Positions 1 through 12,165 of a stretch of DNA of 64,000 bases are shown here, one piece after another. Below the pieces are notes generated by a model. The model worked only from the letters and a program-made list of their open reading frames with translations, was not told the origin of the DNA and searched no databases. A program made the translations under genes and the position numbers. Origin of the DNA: Lingula anatina. Taxonomy: Eukaryota; Brachiopoda; Lingulata; Lingulida; Lingulidae. The stretch covers positions 1-64,000 of the forward strand of contig NW_019775684.1 of the NCBI RefSeq assembly GCF_001039355.2. Reading direction: 5' to 3'. Numbering within the stretch: the stretch's first letter is position 1; each line of letters begins with the position of its first letter.

Positions 1-235
1 TGTATACAGAAATGAATAAACAATCAGGTTCATGTGTGGCACATATCATTTTAACTCTACCATTTTGCCACTCAAATCTAATTCACTAATTCAAAAACAT
101 CTTATTTCAGGTAGAAAATACAAATGGAGCTTGCACAGTTATACAAATGGTGCATTCATGCAAATAATTATCTAGGATAACAGAAGGAGAAATCAATTAA
201 TTTCTTTCATATGCTGGGAGTTTTTTGATTCCTAC

Positions 236-1143
236 CTATAGTTGTGATAATTGTAGCAGAGAAAAATACAGCACTTGGAATGTCCCAGTTAGAAGCGCTT
301 TGTGTTGAATTAGTCTGCAATACACCGCTGTCATAAGCCTTAATAATGGTTTTGATGAGAGTTTCCAGTTCCTCTTGACTTACACATGTAAAATTCTCTA
401 GAATAAGATAAAAAAAAGCTTCAAAATAATGAGTCCCTGACTTTACAAACATAATATTGTACATGTATGTCTTCATTTTGCTGTTTTATCAAATATTTTA
501 ATGTGCCATATCAGATTTATTCAGGAGTAATCAGAAAAGTGCTGATATGATATATGATATGATAAGATATGATATGATATGATACGATATGATACTACCC
601 TGTTTATACAGTAATAACTTGACTTTATTCAATAGGGGAAATTGCTAATTTTACAAATACTGATTTTTAGATGGTCATAATTTCTTAAAATTAGAATATT
701 CCTATTTAGTGGTTGCAATGAAATTAAAAAGCAGGCTACTCTATAGTATGGTTCTATTCTATGGAGTAAAAGCACCTCAAATGGTTATGCTTTATAAAAA
801 TTAGTTTTTGTGATTATAAAATTACAGATAGATCTGACAGTTTGATCATTTTTGCCCATTGTAAAGATTGAGTAATTATCATACTTGCAGATATAAGACA
901 TCTTCACATATATTTCTGTACAGTTGGCCTAAAACACAGCATAGTGAAAATATGTAATCACTGCCTATTCGTGAGTATCAAAGTTAAAGTCATATACTTA
1001 CTAAGGAAATTTTGATACCCTGTGAAAGCTGTTGTCCTCACTGTATCCTCATTTGGAGTTTCTATGAAATGGAACACTACACCACCAATGATAACATATA
1101 TGAGACAAACAAATAATAGCAAGGCTAAGACCCAGCCCTTCAT
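236..1143 (-). CDS. Two-pore-domain potassium channel, TREK-like (5' part, runs off left edge)
   Basis: Two coding exons are visible: 1002-1143 (start ATG at 1143) and 236-397. Both have good splice sites (donor GTAAGT after 1002; acceptor TTCTAG before 397; donor GTAGGA after 236) and join in phase 1. They encode about 101 residues. A first membrane helix (WVLALLLFVCLIYVIIGGVVF, residues about 4-24) is followed by an extracellular cap with CVSQEELETLIK and the first pore loop, NWDIPSAVFFSATIITTIG. The downstream exon should complete the GYG-type filter. The CVS-x-ELETLI and WD-x-x-S/A-x-FF-x-T-IITTIG pattern is that of KCNK2/KCNK10/KCNK4 (TREK/TRAAK) background K+ channels at the plasma membrane. 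The rest (TM2-TM4, second pore, mechanosensitive C-tail) lies beyond position 1. The next gene, SPATA7, is transcribed divergently. Confidence 0.88.
542..597. repeat. Pentanucleotide (ATATG)n microsatellite in K2P intron
   Basis: Imperfect tandem repeat of gatat/atatg units in the intron between the two K2P exons. The rest of this 604-bp intron shows no other feature. Confidence 0.8.
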
Positions 1144-1714
1144 GTTGCCCCAAAAAACCGACTGGAGGGTTCAAGTTTCACCAGGTTAAGCCAGTAAAAA
1201 GGTCCTGAAAATAAACATATCAATTTGCAATACATTTAGTCAAAGCATAACCATTCAAAGAAACATTATGTTTGCTTCAGTAGAATTATAGGGTCAAAGG
1301 AATCTCTTTATCCTTTAAGCCTCCATTTTGTGCACACATATTAAAGTGGACTGGGGTAAAAGCATCCAATGCTTTTTTTTAATTAAAAAATATCAATTAA
1401 AAATATCGTTCTTTGTTGATTTACATTTGTTACCAGCTCCAAGTCGTATTTCTCCATTTGAATTATCATTATTCAGACTAAACACTTATATTGAGCATTA
1501 ACCTTGTCATGTATGTGTGGATCAATCTCCCTTCTCAACAAGCACACACATTTACTATGCAGTGAACAAATATATATCAAAGTACATAATTTATAAGCAC
1601 AACTGATATCATACCCTTTCCATTAAATATTTGATGATTGAATTTCACCTGAAACATTTGTGGAAACTAGAGATATATGTGGATGTTTATATGCTGTACC
1701 AAGAAGATTCTGGA

Positions 1715-1746
<32 letters not shown>

Positions 1747-2790
1747 TTATTATTATTATGTAAAACCACTTCACCTAATAAAAACAAGATAAAAATCTGT
1801 TTATGTTGTGTTTTAAAACTATGTACCACTACTTTCGTACAAAAGCCACTGAATGTCTTTTTGACATTTTAAAACAAGTCCCATAGTGTTTGCAATATGG
1901 CTTGACCAAAAAGTTATTAATTTTTAGTTATTTAGTTTTTTAGTTATTAATTTAATTTATCAATTAAAATGGTATAAAATATCCAATCCAAGGGAAGGAA
2001 CAGTTCAAGCACAGCTTCACAAGTACGTAGGAGATTTTTTTTTCATACAGATTATCCAATTCTGGTGGGAAAATCCCAGATCAGATGCCTTAAATTGTTA
2101 AACTCTACAAGCCTTGACTACACATACATGTAATCTGTAATTCAATCTATGTTCTCTCTGTTAATGCCCTTGGGCCTAAAATATGATTACTGTATCCAAT
2201 TAACTTCATATTATACACACAATTAATTAATTAAATCTTAACTACAGCCCATCCAGTCCAGTCCAATAATTAATGTACATTTTATCTTAATTCACTAGGT
2301 CCACCTCACCTGAATTTCTTTGAATAAGCTGTAAAATGCAGCCAGTCTTCTAAAGATGTTCTATTGATTTTCCACTGTCTTAGGCACATCCACAGTTGTC
2401 ATCTACAACTAATCAATAATGTTTCTGTGCCTCTGACATCTGGTATTTACCTCTAAATCAAACACTTATAACAGTGTTCTATAGCTATTAGAAACGTTAA
2501 TTCAGACAACACGATGTTTGCTACACTAAATAATGAATTCGATATCTATTCAATATTCAATGTGGCACTCGTAATGAGAAGGACACACTTCAATTCCTTG
2601 AGATACAATTTTTAATATCATTTTTCCTCTCAAAGCTGATTGTCAGATTGTCAGAAAAAAGGAAGTGATAAATTACCAGAGGTGGAAAAGATCAATACAT
2701 TAATTTCTCATCCCTGATGATCACTTCTCAGACAAAAAAAAAAAGAGAAAACAAAAATCAATACTGAAGGTAGTAGTGATGATGGTATCA
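1144..2790. other. K2P upstream / intergenic, no gene seen
   Basis: AT-rich sequence holding the K2P 5' UTR and presumably its promoter. It contains a (TTA)n microsatellite at about 1715-1759. Open frames here are low-complexity (poly-Asn or poly-Leu read from the microsatellite). No splice-bounded coding exon was recognised. Confidence 0.6.
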
Positions 2791-2880
2791 GGACAATTCC
2801 CCCCGGACAATTCCCCCCCGGACTATTCCCCCCGGACAATTCCCCCCCAGGACAATTCCCCCCCGGACGATTCCCCCCCG
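2791..2880. repeat. C-rich minisatellite, left arm (unit GGACAATTCCCCCCC)
   Basis: About six 14-15 bp units of GGACAATTCCCCCC(C) with single-base variants (GGACTATT, GGACGATT). The same unit reappears in inverted orientation at 3065-3116, so the two arrays form the arms of a large inverted repeat around a small transposon. Confidence 0.9.
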
Positions 2881-2896
2881 AAGAATATATATATTT

Positions 2897-3063
2897 CAGG
2901 GGCGGATTCAGAGATATTTTCTGACAGTCTTCCATATTATCTTTGTTGATCCGTTCTTCATTTTTGACCGTCTTCCGACGGAAAAAATGGATACCCGTCA
3001 ATGTAAACTTGAAAATCTGACCGTCTTCTGGAAGACCCAGAAGACGCCCTAAATCCGCCCCTG
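2897..3063. mobile_element. Non-autonomous hAT-type MITE, 167 bp
   Basis: Bounded by perfect 12-bp terminal inverted repeats CAGGGGCGGATT (2897-2908) and AATCCGCCCCTG (3052-3063). This is a terminus typical of hAT superfamily elements. The interior has degenerate GACCGTCTTC / GAAGAC repeats and no transposase frame. The right-hand target-site copy cannot be checked because a single N sits at 3064. Confidence 0.75.
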
Positions 3064-3064
3064 N
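3064..3064. other. Single-N assembly join
   Basis: One ambiguous base at the boundary between the MITE and the G-rich minisatellite arm. Similar single Ns occur at 35158 and 51567, both at breaks in repeated sequence, so it probably marks a contig join. Confidence 0.7.
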
Positions 3065-3116
3065 AATTGTCCGGGGGGAATAGTCCCGGGGGGAATTGTT
3101 TGGGGGGGAATTGTCC
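3065..3116. repeat. G-rich minisatellite, right arm (inverse of left arm)
   Basis: Three to four units of GGGGGGAATTGTCC, the reverse complement of the array at 2791-2880. Confidence 0.88.
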
Positions 3117-4440
3117 TAGAATCGTGATGATTTATACATAATCACCATATTGAAAAACAAAAAGAAGAATTAAGCTCATTAATTGAAAATATATTCAGGA
3201 TAATAGACAGTGCCAGGGCATGCTTTGTAAAATAATGCCAGAGAACTTAATTTCCTGTAACACAGATTGTTATGACCTTCTGCTAGTAGCAAAGGATTAA
3301 TTTTACCCAGTATTCTTTAAGGATAAAAAGTTCATTTTAAAATTTGGCATACCACAGTACAGCTTGATTTTCCAAATTTAAGGTTGAATTATACTGTACT
3401 TCTTTGAAATGCCAAATCAACTGCAACTCACAGATCCCTCAAAAATCAATGAATCAGTTGACTCATCAATCAAACAATCAATCATCAATCACTCAACTAA
3501 AGTACATGTATTTATAATTAACTGGTCGATCAATAATAATGATTAAGTTAGACGCGTTCCTGGCAGGGATGCTGTTAATTACCAGAATCCTGTGATAACT
3601 CATGCCAAATGCATGCTAAGACCAATACCTGTTGAAGGATTCAATCATGAAATATCTTTTTTCATACGATAACTGATCACGACACATTAATATTGACCAT
3701 ATGGATGTTATTGACCATATGGATATTTACATACTAGTTAATTAGATATCATGTGCTGTTGTTTAGAAACCTCAAAAGGATGATTTTGCAAAGTGTCCAA
3801 ACACACAGTGACCCGTTTTACATGTGTTAAAACATTAAAAAAAATGATGAACCAAAAGAAATTATCGTGGTTAGGACTCAACCATATATATATGTCATAT
3901 ATTTTGAATATACATGTACTGGTACAAGAATCCGAATAATAACGTTTTCGACCGCTGTAAACTTGTGTTCAATAATATTAATTAATTTTTTTAAAAGTTA
4001 ATAAAACTTCTTTTCCTCACCTAAATCCGACTGGATTGTACTACAGTTTGTTTGAAATGCGGTGGAATTCACCAAAGAAGAATAACAAACATAGCTTTCT
4101 GTTGCGCTATAGTGAGTATAACAGGTGTGCTAACATCACTATGTAGTTTTACGCTTAAATAAACACGAGTGACCCTCGATAACGCTTCATCTTTTCATAA
4201 ATATCACGAATCGAAAACGAGGGTCTAATTTGGATAAGCTGCACTAAAGTAACATGAGGGAAAAAACTGATCAATAGTAAAATAAAACCTACTTTTTATG
4301 AAGTGATACTCAAAATCGACCTCTTGTCATAAAAAATTCATGTTATTGGCAGCTTGTCACAACATATACTCGGATCAGAATTAGGATTATGCAGAGAGAG
4401 GTTTGAGAGTATGCAATGCTTTTGGAGAGTATTTGAAGAG
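3117..4440. other. Intergenic, no gene seen
   Basis: AT-rich spacer between the K2P and SPATA7 start regions. A 16-bp direct repeat (TATTGACCATATGGAT) occurs twice near 3691-3727. No coding exon or RNA gene was recognised. Confidence 0.55.
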
Positions 4441-4465
4441 GCAGCCTGGGATAAGACGCACATTT

Positions 4466-4496
4466 TGATTGGTCAATTTGTGTGGTTGATAGTAAC
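4466..4496 (+). promoter_or_regulatory. Candidate SPATA7 promoter elements: inverted CCAAT box and X-box-like site
   Basis: GATTGGTCAA (about 4467-4476) is an inverted CCAAT box. GTTGATAGTAAC (4485-4496) matches the second half of the RFX X-box consensus (RGYAAC) fully and the first half partly. The pair lies about 95-125 bp upstream of the SPATA7 ATG, where X-boxes of ciliary genes usually sit. The match is imperfect, so the call is tentative. Confidence 0.35.
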
Positions 4497-4589
4497 AAAT
4501 ATGGCGTACTAAGTCGAAAATAAGAACTCCATTTTCGGAGTTCAAAACGACATTTACACCCTTTTCGTTCCCATTTGTTAACATTCAAC

Positions 4590-6239
4590 ATGTCATCGAA
4601 GCCAAGAAAATCAGGTGAGACCTTATATTTGACAGATTCGCTGCGTGCATATTTTTTATTTCCAAATATTTGACTCCAAAGTGTCTGCTCAAAGATAAAA
4701 AATGACAAAGTTGTGAGATGTAGACTCTACAATGTATGTTAATCTTAATGCGTTGACTGATATTATGGACTGGTTGTTGTGCTGCGTGTTGGTCTTTAAT
4801 GATTCATCTCGGCATGCTTCAGGATTTTTACGTATAAATTGCGTGAATAATATTACTTGCCAATGTAACGTGCTGATGCAGATTTACTTGGAGTGATGCG
4901 TTATAACCTTAAAATTAAATGTGATGAGGTTTATTATTTTTGTAATATTTCATCCAGTCTGATGTACATTAGAAATAGAAAGCCCATATCCCTAAAGTTA
5001 CAGATTTTTAGTCTGATTGTATGCCTTCAATTCGTACATGTACTTACAGAAAGCTAGTGCAAATACTGTAGAAATATACATGCCATTTCTCAAATCATAA
5101 TATGATACACCTTTTTGTGCACCCTTTTAGCTGGCTTTACAAAATTTTCAGTTTTTATTTTTCCTAAATCCAAAGTGGTAAGTTTTGATTTAGCATAACA
5201 ATACAAGTACTTATTTGTAGTCTATTCTCCGCAACCTGCTCTGGCAAATGGAATGAAGGGAAACCTCATCCTAAAAAGTAGCCGTAAGTACTAACATCTA
5301 CTAAACAGAAAACTTGCTTCTTTATCATGCAGAGTGAAGTGACAGTACGTTAATAAATAATTGCTTTTAATTTTTCTGCATAGTAATCAGACATATTAAC
5401 ATTTTTTTCAAAGCTATTGATGAATTTACTTACATGAAAAAATAATGTGTATTTACATGTATCTTTTAAATTCATGTGTCATGATTAATTTTTGCAACAG
5501 CATTTGCCCCCACACAGAACAGTCTCAACTCTCAGTACCTGGTCCTAGATCACATGAATGCTCACTACAGGAAAGTTAATACTGCAAAAAGTAAGTACTA
5601 AAATTTTTGTAAGTATTGAGATATCAACATTTAAAAAAAAACAGTTAAAGAAACAACATATTAAAATATGAGTTTGAAATGAATCTGCATACAGTATGTA
5701 GCCTCAGAACTGAGTTTGTCACAAATGTCATTATGAGGTGAGGTTTTTGAATTTTTTATGATCCTTCTTTGATTGTATACATTTTCCTAGAAATCATAAA
5801 TGCTAAAGATATTCTTTTAGTTCAAAAGAAGGTTCTTCTGATCTTCTAAAACCCATTTAGAGTCATAACAAGGATAAACCATCTTCTGTTTAATTGGCAT
5901 AATAAATTATTGACATTTATCATTTTCTTTTATTATCTAAGGTGCTATTGACATGTCAGTTCCAAAGGCTTGGCTTGTCAGTCAGAAAGGTAATAGGAAA
6001 GCAAAGCACAGAGAGTACTAGTAGATGGCAAATATGTTGAATAAGTCACTAGAAGATAATTAAACTTTTAGTAATAATGATTATTGTCCCGATTTGTCAG
6101 TTGCCTGGTTGTAGAAACTGAGAATTTGTTTTAATTATGTCCTTTTTGATATTACTATAGAGAGGTTGGTACATAATTTGATTGTTCCCATTACTTGGTG
6201 CAATGCACGTACATGTTACATATATGTAAGTATTCTCCA

Positions 6240-6270
<31 letters not shown>

Positions 6271-8878
6271 GCACTTATGTATGTATGTTCTTTCATAGTC
6301 CGTGACCAGAACAGACGTGCACAGCAACAGAAATCTAAGAGTCGTCCTCCATCAGGTGCCAAGTCTGTGCCAAGTGCACAAATACAGGATGATGAAGATG
6401 AGGATGATTTTGACCCAGAAATAGTAAGTAATACCTTCTTGATGGAATTAAAGCAAGGAGGTTGAGGAGTATTCTAACTAAAAATTACTAAATTAGATTA
6501 TTAATGTGCTTGATTTTATTTGCTTTATGTTTGATTTAGAGATATTATAACTTGATTTTGAACTTTTTAGGGCACATCGCGAGAAGAAATGGCTTTAATT
6601 AAGAACTTAATACATGAAACACAACAAGAAAAAGAGGAGGAGGAGGCTAGAATGTATGCAAAGAACAACGGGGAAGATTATGACCCTTACCAAAACAGGA
6701 GACGTCCCACAGCAAGTGATATGCAGCTCTTAGACCGAATGATCAAGGATTCAAGACAATCCCCAAGCTCATACAAAAGCCCACGTCCCATGGCCTCAAA
6801 TATCCCTGACTCCAGGGAGGGAAGTATCAGCCAAACCCAGGGGGGAACCCCTAGGAGAAAACAAGGGGGAGACCTTCTAGATACCAGGGGACATAAATTT
6901 ACTGAGCCACAGAAACCTTTTACCCCAAGGACTCTCAAGTCAACTAAGTCGTCAAAGCTGACTCAGTACAAGTTTTACAACCCACCACCTAAGAAACAGG
7001 TACACAAGAGAAGGGGTATCGACCCTTCAGTTCGAGGAGAGACACCCACTGACACATATGATTTGATGGATGAGACTTTGCAAAGCCGGGATTTCTCTAG
7101 ACTCAGGCAGTCGGGTAAGAAAGATGTCCTTGGTTCTGTTTTATTATTAAATGCATATTTAAAAGGTTCCATGCTTTAAATGATATGAGATAATTGGAAT
7201 GATAGGAGATAGTCAGATAAAACTTATTATTTTGAAATGTTGTAGCGGGCTGTAAACAAGCCAAATTTTAACATTTTCTCTTTTAGATACATACACAGTA
7301 CATTACTGTTTTAGGAACACCACTTTTTAACTTACATGTGGACATGTAAATACACTTGAAATATTCTGGCAAATATTTTGCAAAAAATTACTCAAATTGT
7401 TTTCTTTTCTAGCAAAACTTAAATTGGTACTGCTTATTGGAGCAAGTGTTATAATAGACAGAAGGGCTGTACATAAAATATATTGTATCTTCATAACATG
7501 AACACATTTATAACTAATTTTTTAAACTATTCATTCCAGGAACTGTGCCTCCACTGGACATCTCACTCGACGCTGACCACATGAAGTGGTTAAAGGAACA
7601 GGAGAAGAAAGCTCAAGTCAGAGCTGGAAGCCATGTGCAGCATGAACTGGAGCTAGATCACCAGCGGGGGTCACTCATGCAGGCCCATGGAGGCCCAAGA
7701 AAAGACAGAAGTAACAGCTACTTGGACATGACTGGCAAGCATCAGCAACAAGACAGGTTGGTTAAAATTATGATTACAATTATTGAACAAATCTGACTTC
7801 AAAACAGAAGATAGAATTTGAATTAATCATTTGTAGGAATATTTGGCTATTCTGAGCACAAATCAATTTACATCTGTTCTGAAACATATATTCAAAAGAA
7901 TTGGTAAAAAGTCTAAATTTCTTACGTGTATGAAGTATGATGTTTAGACCCTTCTTTAAAGACCTTTCTTCGAAGGGAGTTTTCTCACATGACTAACTCT
8001 TCTATGTATCAGTAAACTCAAGAAGAAAAGATGCGATTGTAGCATAGTGCATGTATACGTTTACTCATTAACCATCATTACACAAGGGACTGAAAGTCTT
8101 ATTTCAAAATACATAGTGATACGATATATTAGAAGGACATCTTTGCAGTGCAAAAATGTGTGGTAATGTGATACAGTCAAATTAGATGCTGATATGGTTG
8201 TGAATATATATATATATTTTTTTTTGCTTATTTAGCATGTCAGGGTCAAGAAAATATTTGAGCCGCTCAAACACAAGTACAATGCAACGAGTTAAAGATG
8301 AGTAAGTAAAAATGAAGATTATTATTTTTCTGTTTTAATTATAGTCCATATTTGCTCGATTATTTGAAGTATGTAGCATTTTTCAGGTAGATTAAGTCAC
8401 TTGACTATATGGAATGAGTTATCTTGAAAAAGAAATTATATAATAACATTACATAAAGCCTCAAAGGGCCAAAATGTTTTTTTCCTGTTCTAGTTGTGAA
8501 TGTTTACAAATGTTTATATCAGTTAATTAATTCATTGTTTTATTAATTATTATCTTCTTCTATATTTAGGGAGGATGAACTAAAATATCTGGAGTTTATT
8601 AAAGAAGTTACCAACGATGTTCTGGAAAGAGGGATTTTTACAAATAGGTCATTATTATCATTACCTTTCTTTGCCCATTTCCTTAATTTAATCATCTAAT
8701 TTTATGTCAGTAGTAAATTTTCCAGTACTGTATTTTTTATTAGACTGTTTTAATAATACTGAGGTAGGTCGATCATAGATGTAACAGCAAGATATGCATT
8801 GCAAACATTGAAAGCTTGTTAAATATATTTCAGCATTTTTTCAAACTTATCTCTTTAATCCTGATACAACTTTTAAAT

Positions 8879-8934
<56 letters not shown>

Positions 8935-10513
8935 CTTTATGGATTGTATATTAGGCTTAATTTGTTATTTTTAGGGTGCTTAAGCAGGTGTTTGAACACC
9001 ACATCGAAAAAAGAAAACAAGATTTGAAAATAGTGAGTCCTCGTTTACATTGTTAAAGCAATTGCAGTAATTGATAAAGGTTCATTTTAATCAATCCTCG
9101 GCAATAATATGGTATTCATGGAACTGTCATTTAAAATGGTGCTTATAGAATGTAAAATAATTAGAGATTGAGACCATGTGTAAAACAGTTTGTATTTTTA
9201 CAAAAGTCTATTAGATTGCACACTGTGTTCATGTGGACCAAATTGATGTAGAAATTATATGATCATTTCAGAGCCGAATGCGTGCCTTGGTGGACACTCT
9301 AAGGGAAGACCTTGGAATTCCTGAAGACGATGGCAGTTTAGACACAGATGATGTGGGCATGGGGACCACCACGTCTGTGCCGCCTCTTGTCAAACCCAGG
9401 TCTGCTACACTCAGCAATAACCACAGTGCTAACTACGAAGATGAATTCGACAAAGATTATCTCAAACTGGCAACGAGGCTTCAACTTGAGGGAGGCTTGG
9501 ATGGATCTTCGAGTTTTAACTCGCAGAAAAATTACGAAAATAATGTGAACAATAACAATACAGGACATGGAAAATTTGAATACAAAGGGATGAATGGTGG
9601 TGGTGGTGGTGGCCATGGAAAAGAAAACGGTGATTTAGGTTGGGTGAATGGTAATACAGTGGATGTGAACAAAAATACATACTTGACAGAAGTCGAAGAG
9701 GATGGCAGTGGGAGCACCCTTCTAAACATGAAAGGGACCTATGACAGGCTAGAGCCAGTGTCAGAGGAAGTGACTCCAGAGTTGACGCCCAAAGCACCAC
9801 CTCGGCGATCTCTCCACGCCATGTCATCAGCACTGAGTGAAGAAAAGGAGGTTAGACATCTGTCATCTGTTGAAGACGATGACAAACCCAAGCCCAGCCC
9901 TAGACCACGACCTAGATTACAACAAAAAAAGACCATAGAGGAGACAGATGATGATGACATAACAGAAACCAAGACGGTTACAACGGAAAATGAAGAATCC
10001 ACAGAATTAAAGCAAAAAAAGACCTCAGAGGAGGCAGATAATGATGATGATGATGACGGCTTAACAAAAACCAAAGCACTTACACTGAAAAATCAAAAAT
10101 CCACTGACGTAGAGGACAAAGAGGAAGAACCATTGGATTCTGATGAACTTTTAAGACAAGTCTCAGACAAGCTAAGTGAGTTGAAAAGTGATGATGATGA
10201 TGCAAAAAGCAACATTGATGATAGCAATAGCAAGAAAAATGGTGCTCTTAGCAGGCAGAGTTCAGTTGATTTGTCAGAAAAACTCAACAAAGATAAAACT
10301 GTTGATAAAGAGGGTTCTACTAACCCAGAAAACAAAGAGGCAGAGACTTCTAGAAATGATGAGAATGCTGCTGCTGCCTCAACTAGAAAAGACAACGACA
10401 TAGATATTACGTCAGATTTTGAGTATAGTGAAGATGAAGATCAAAAAGATGATGCTGGTAATGATGAAAATGGTGGAAAATCTACAGCAAGATCAGATGA
10501 TGATGACTTTTAA
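4590..10513 (+). CDS. SPATA7: SPATA7 orthologue (ciliary transition-zone protein), complete, 11 coding exons
   Basis: Exons: 4590-4614, 5221-5283, 5501-5590, 5942-5989, 6299-6423, 6571-7114, 7540-7756, 8236-8301, 8570-8647, 8975-9032 and 9272-10513. They join in frame to 851 aa, with stop TAA at 10511-10513. Family signatures: an N-terminal HMNAHYRKVNTAK-like segment (exon 3), KPFTPRTLK followed by TQYKFYNPPPKK (residues about 232-260), and the conserved block DELKYLEFIKEVTNDVLERG ... FEHHIEKR ... MRALVDTLREDLGI (residues about 396-456). In vertebrates SPATA7 sits at the photoreceptor connecting cilium and transition zone and binds RPGRIP1; its loss causes retinal degeneration. The last exon adds about 390 residues of acidic, low-complexity tail (runs of Asp, Lys/Glu-rich repeats) that make it longer than vertebrate SPATA7. 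The intron 9 donor GTCATT is weak. The gene faces away from the K2P channel and converges on nesprin. Confidence 0.92.
8883..8931. repeat. (TA)n microsatellite in SPATA7 intron 9
   Basis: About 24 uninterrupted AT dinucleotides, lying just upstream of exon 8975-9032. Confidence 0.95.
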
Positions 10514-11530
10514 GATCTGTAATATCAATTTGTACTGTCCAGATATGTATTTCTGAAAATGTTACCGAAATGTCACTGTATTTTGTTCTGTCATTGACAT
10601 TTGCTCAGACCATTTTAATCTTGTGCATGATTGCACAGCTGTGCTACTATTGTTATAGCTTTCCTGTTAATTATAAATTACTGTAGCTTTAAGTATAGTA
10701 TTTCAATATGATACATGGTAAGTTCTGTGATATGCTTAAAGAGGAATATATTTATATACACTGGTACATTCATATCATCATTTTGTTATTCATATTGTTT
10801 TTTAAGCAAATTTTTTATATAAAGCCATAAAAAGCCAGGTTCATTTTTCTTGTACAGCTCATTTTTTAGTGCAAGAAACATCCGTCCACAATGTTATAGA
10901 CCTAAATGCAAATATATACTTCAAGTTTGTCATTATTTGTTGCATTTTTGTCATTGGTGTCCCTTTTTGTCAAAGAGAAAAAACAAATTCAGTATTTATT
11001 TATTTCTTTGGCATTTGTGTAACCATCCAAAGTGATATTTTTTAAAATCTCTATCATTGTCACCAGAAAGTATGTTTAATAGCAGTTCCTATGTTACTTT
11101 GTCACATTTGAAAATGGGTTTTCTATTATCATCTATTGATTTCAAAAAAATTTTATAAGGGGTAAATCGGAAACACTACTGTGGATAAATAATGCTATGT
11201 ATTTTGATAGAACCAAAAAGACTTCAAAAAGTTCACTTTATGGGTTGCTTTCTCTGGTTTTAAAACTAGTCCTCTGCCTCACTGATAATAGGAAATTTCA
11301 AGTACATTTTATAGCTTAAAATTACCATTTTCAAATATCACCGATTCTCAGCATCTGTCATTTATTTTAACTAGCTTAATTTTAGTTTTCTAACAATTGT
11401 ACATGTATTACTGCATTGAATTTGATATATAGGTTAGTATAATAGAATTTGAATTTGGTAACAAAGTAATTCAAAGCAATATACTGTAAGTCAACACCTT
11501 TGTACTAATAAAAGCCGTGATGTCAATCAA
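10514..11530 (+). other. SPATA7 3' UTR with poly(A) signal
   Basis: Follows the TAA stop. AATAAA at 11507-11512 is the most likely cleavage signal, giving a 3' UTR of about 1 kb. No other gene is seen here. Confidence 0.6.
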
Positions 11531-12165
11531 TACTTACAGGAAAACGTCTCATTGATGATAAAGTCTACTTATTTTAAACATGCATCCTGGGTTCTTTTGT
11601 CACATAGATATGAATTGTTTCTTCTGGATGTATTTGCTCCTTGTCTGGTCTTCACAAATACATGACATGAGAGAGTAACATTTGGTGATAAACTGGTCAT
11701 ATTCAATTTAATACACAGAAAGGAGCTTTTTTTCCAAGTTATACAGGGGATGGTTACATAGCAAAACAAAAGAAAAGCTGTGCGAGTTTTGATGCTTTCG
11801 ATGACTTTGTGCTCGCTGTGACCTAATACTGTAAAGTCACCAAATTGTAGCCAATGGTTTAAAAAGCCTGCAATTGCGAAAACAGCAGCATCAAAAATAA
11901 ATAAACAAATAAATAATAATAATAATAAATAAATAAATAAATAAATAATCTATTCATTTTCTGTAACCATACTGTCTTTTGGTATTCCTACAAGATTAAA
12001 AGTTTTACATTCTGACATTGAAACAAGTACACAATTTGATAATTAGGGGTTGTTAGTTCCTGAAAATATTTGGTTTTAGCCATTAATATATATATTGCTT
12101 AACCAACAATTTCATCTTCTTGCAGCTCATAATGTATAAGAAAAATAAAGGACAAAATTATCAAA
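11531..12165. other. Convergent intergenic spacer with AAAT repeats
   Basis: Short spacer between the tail-to-tail ends of SPATA7 and nesprin. It holds an (AATA)n/(AAT)n microsatellite at about 11899-11948 and no recognisable gene. Confidence 0.55.

Noticed and set aside
1623-1872. Open frames with poly-Asn and poly-Leu on both strands
   Set aside because: They are translations of a (TTA)n microsatellite with no splice support or family resemblance.
2791-2880. Short regular repeats that might recall a CRISPR array
   Set aside because: The 14-15 bp units have no unique spacers, and the genome is clearly eukaryotic.
2708-3001. Open frame with PGGNCPGG-like repeats on the minus strand
   Set aside because: It is read from the C-rich minisatellite and part of the MITE; no evidence of a gene.
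9338-10401. Several long minus-strand frames opposite the SPATA7 last exon
   Set aside because: They are Ser/His-rich shadows of the acidic coding repeats and lack splice or family support.
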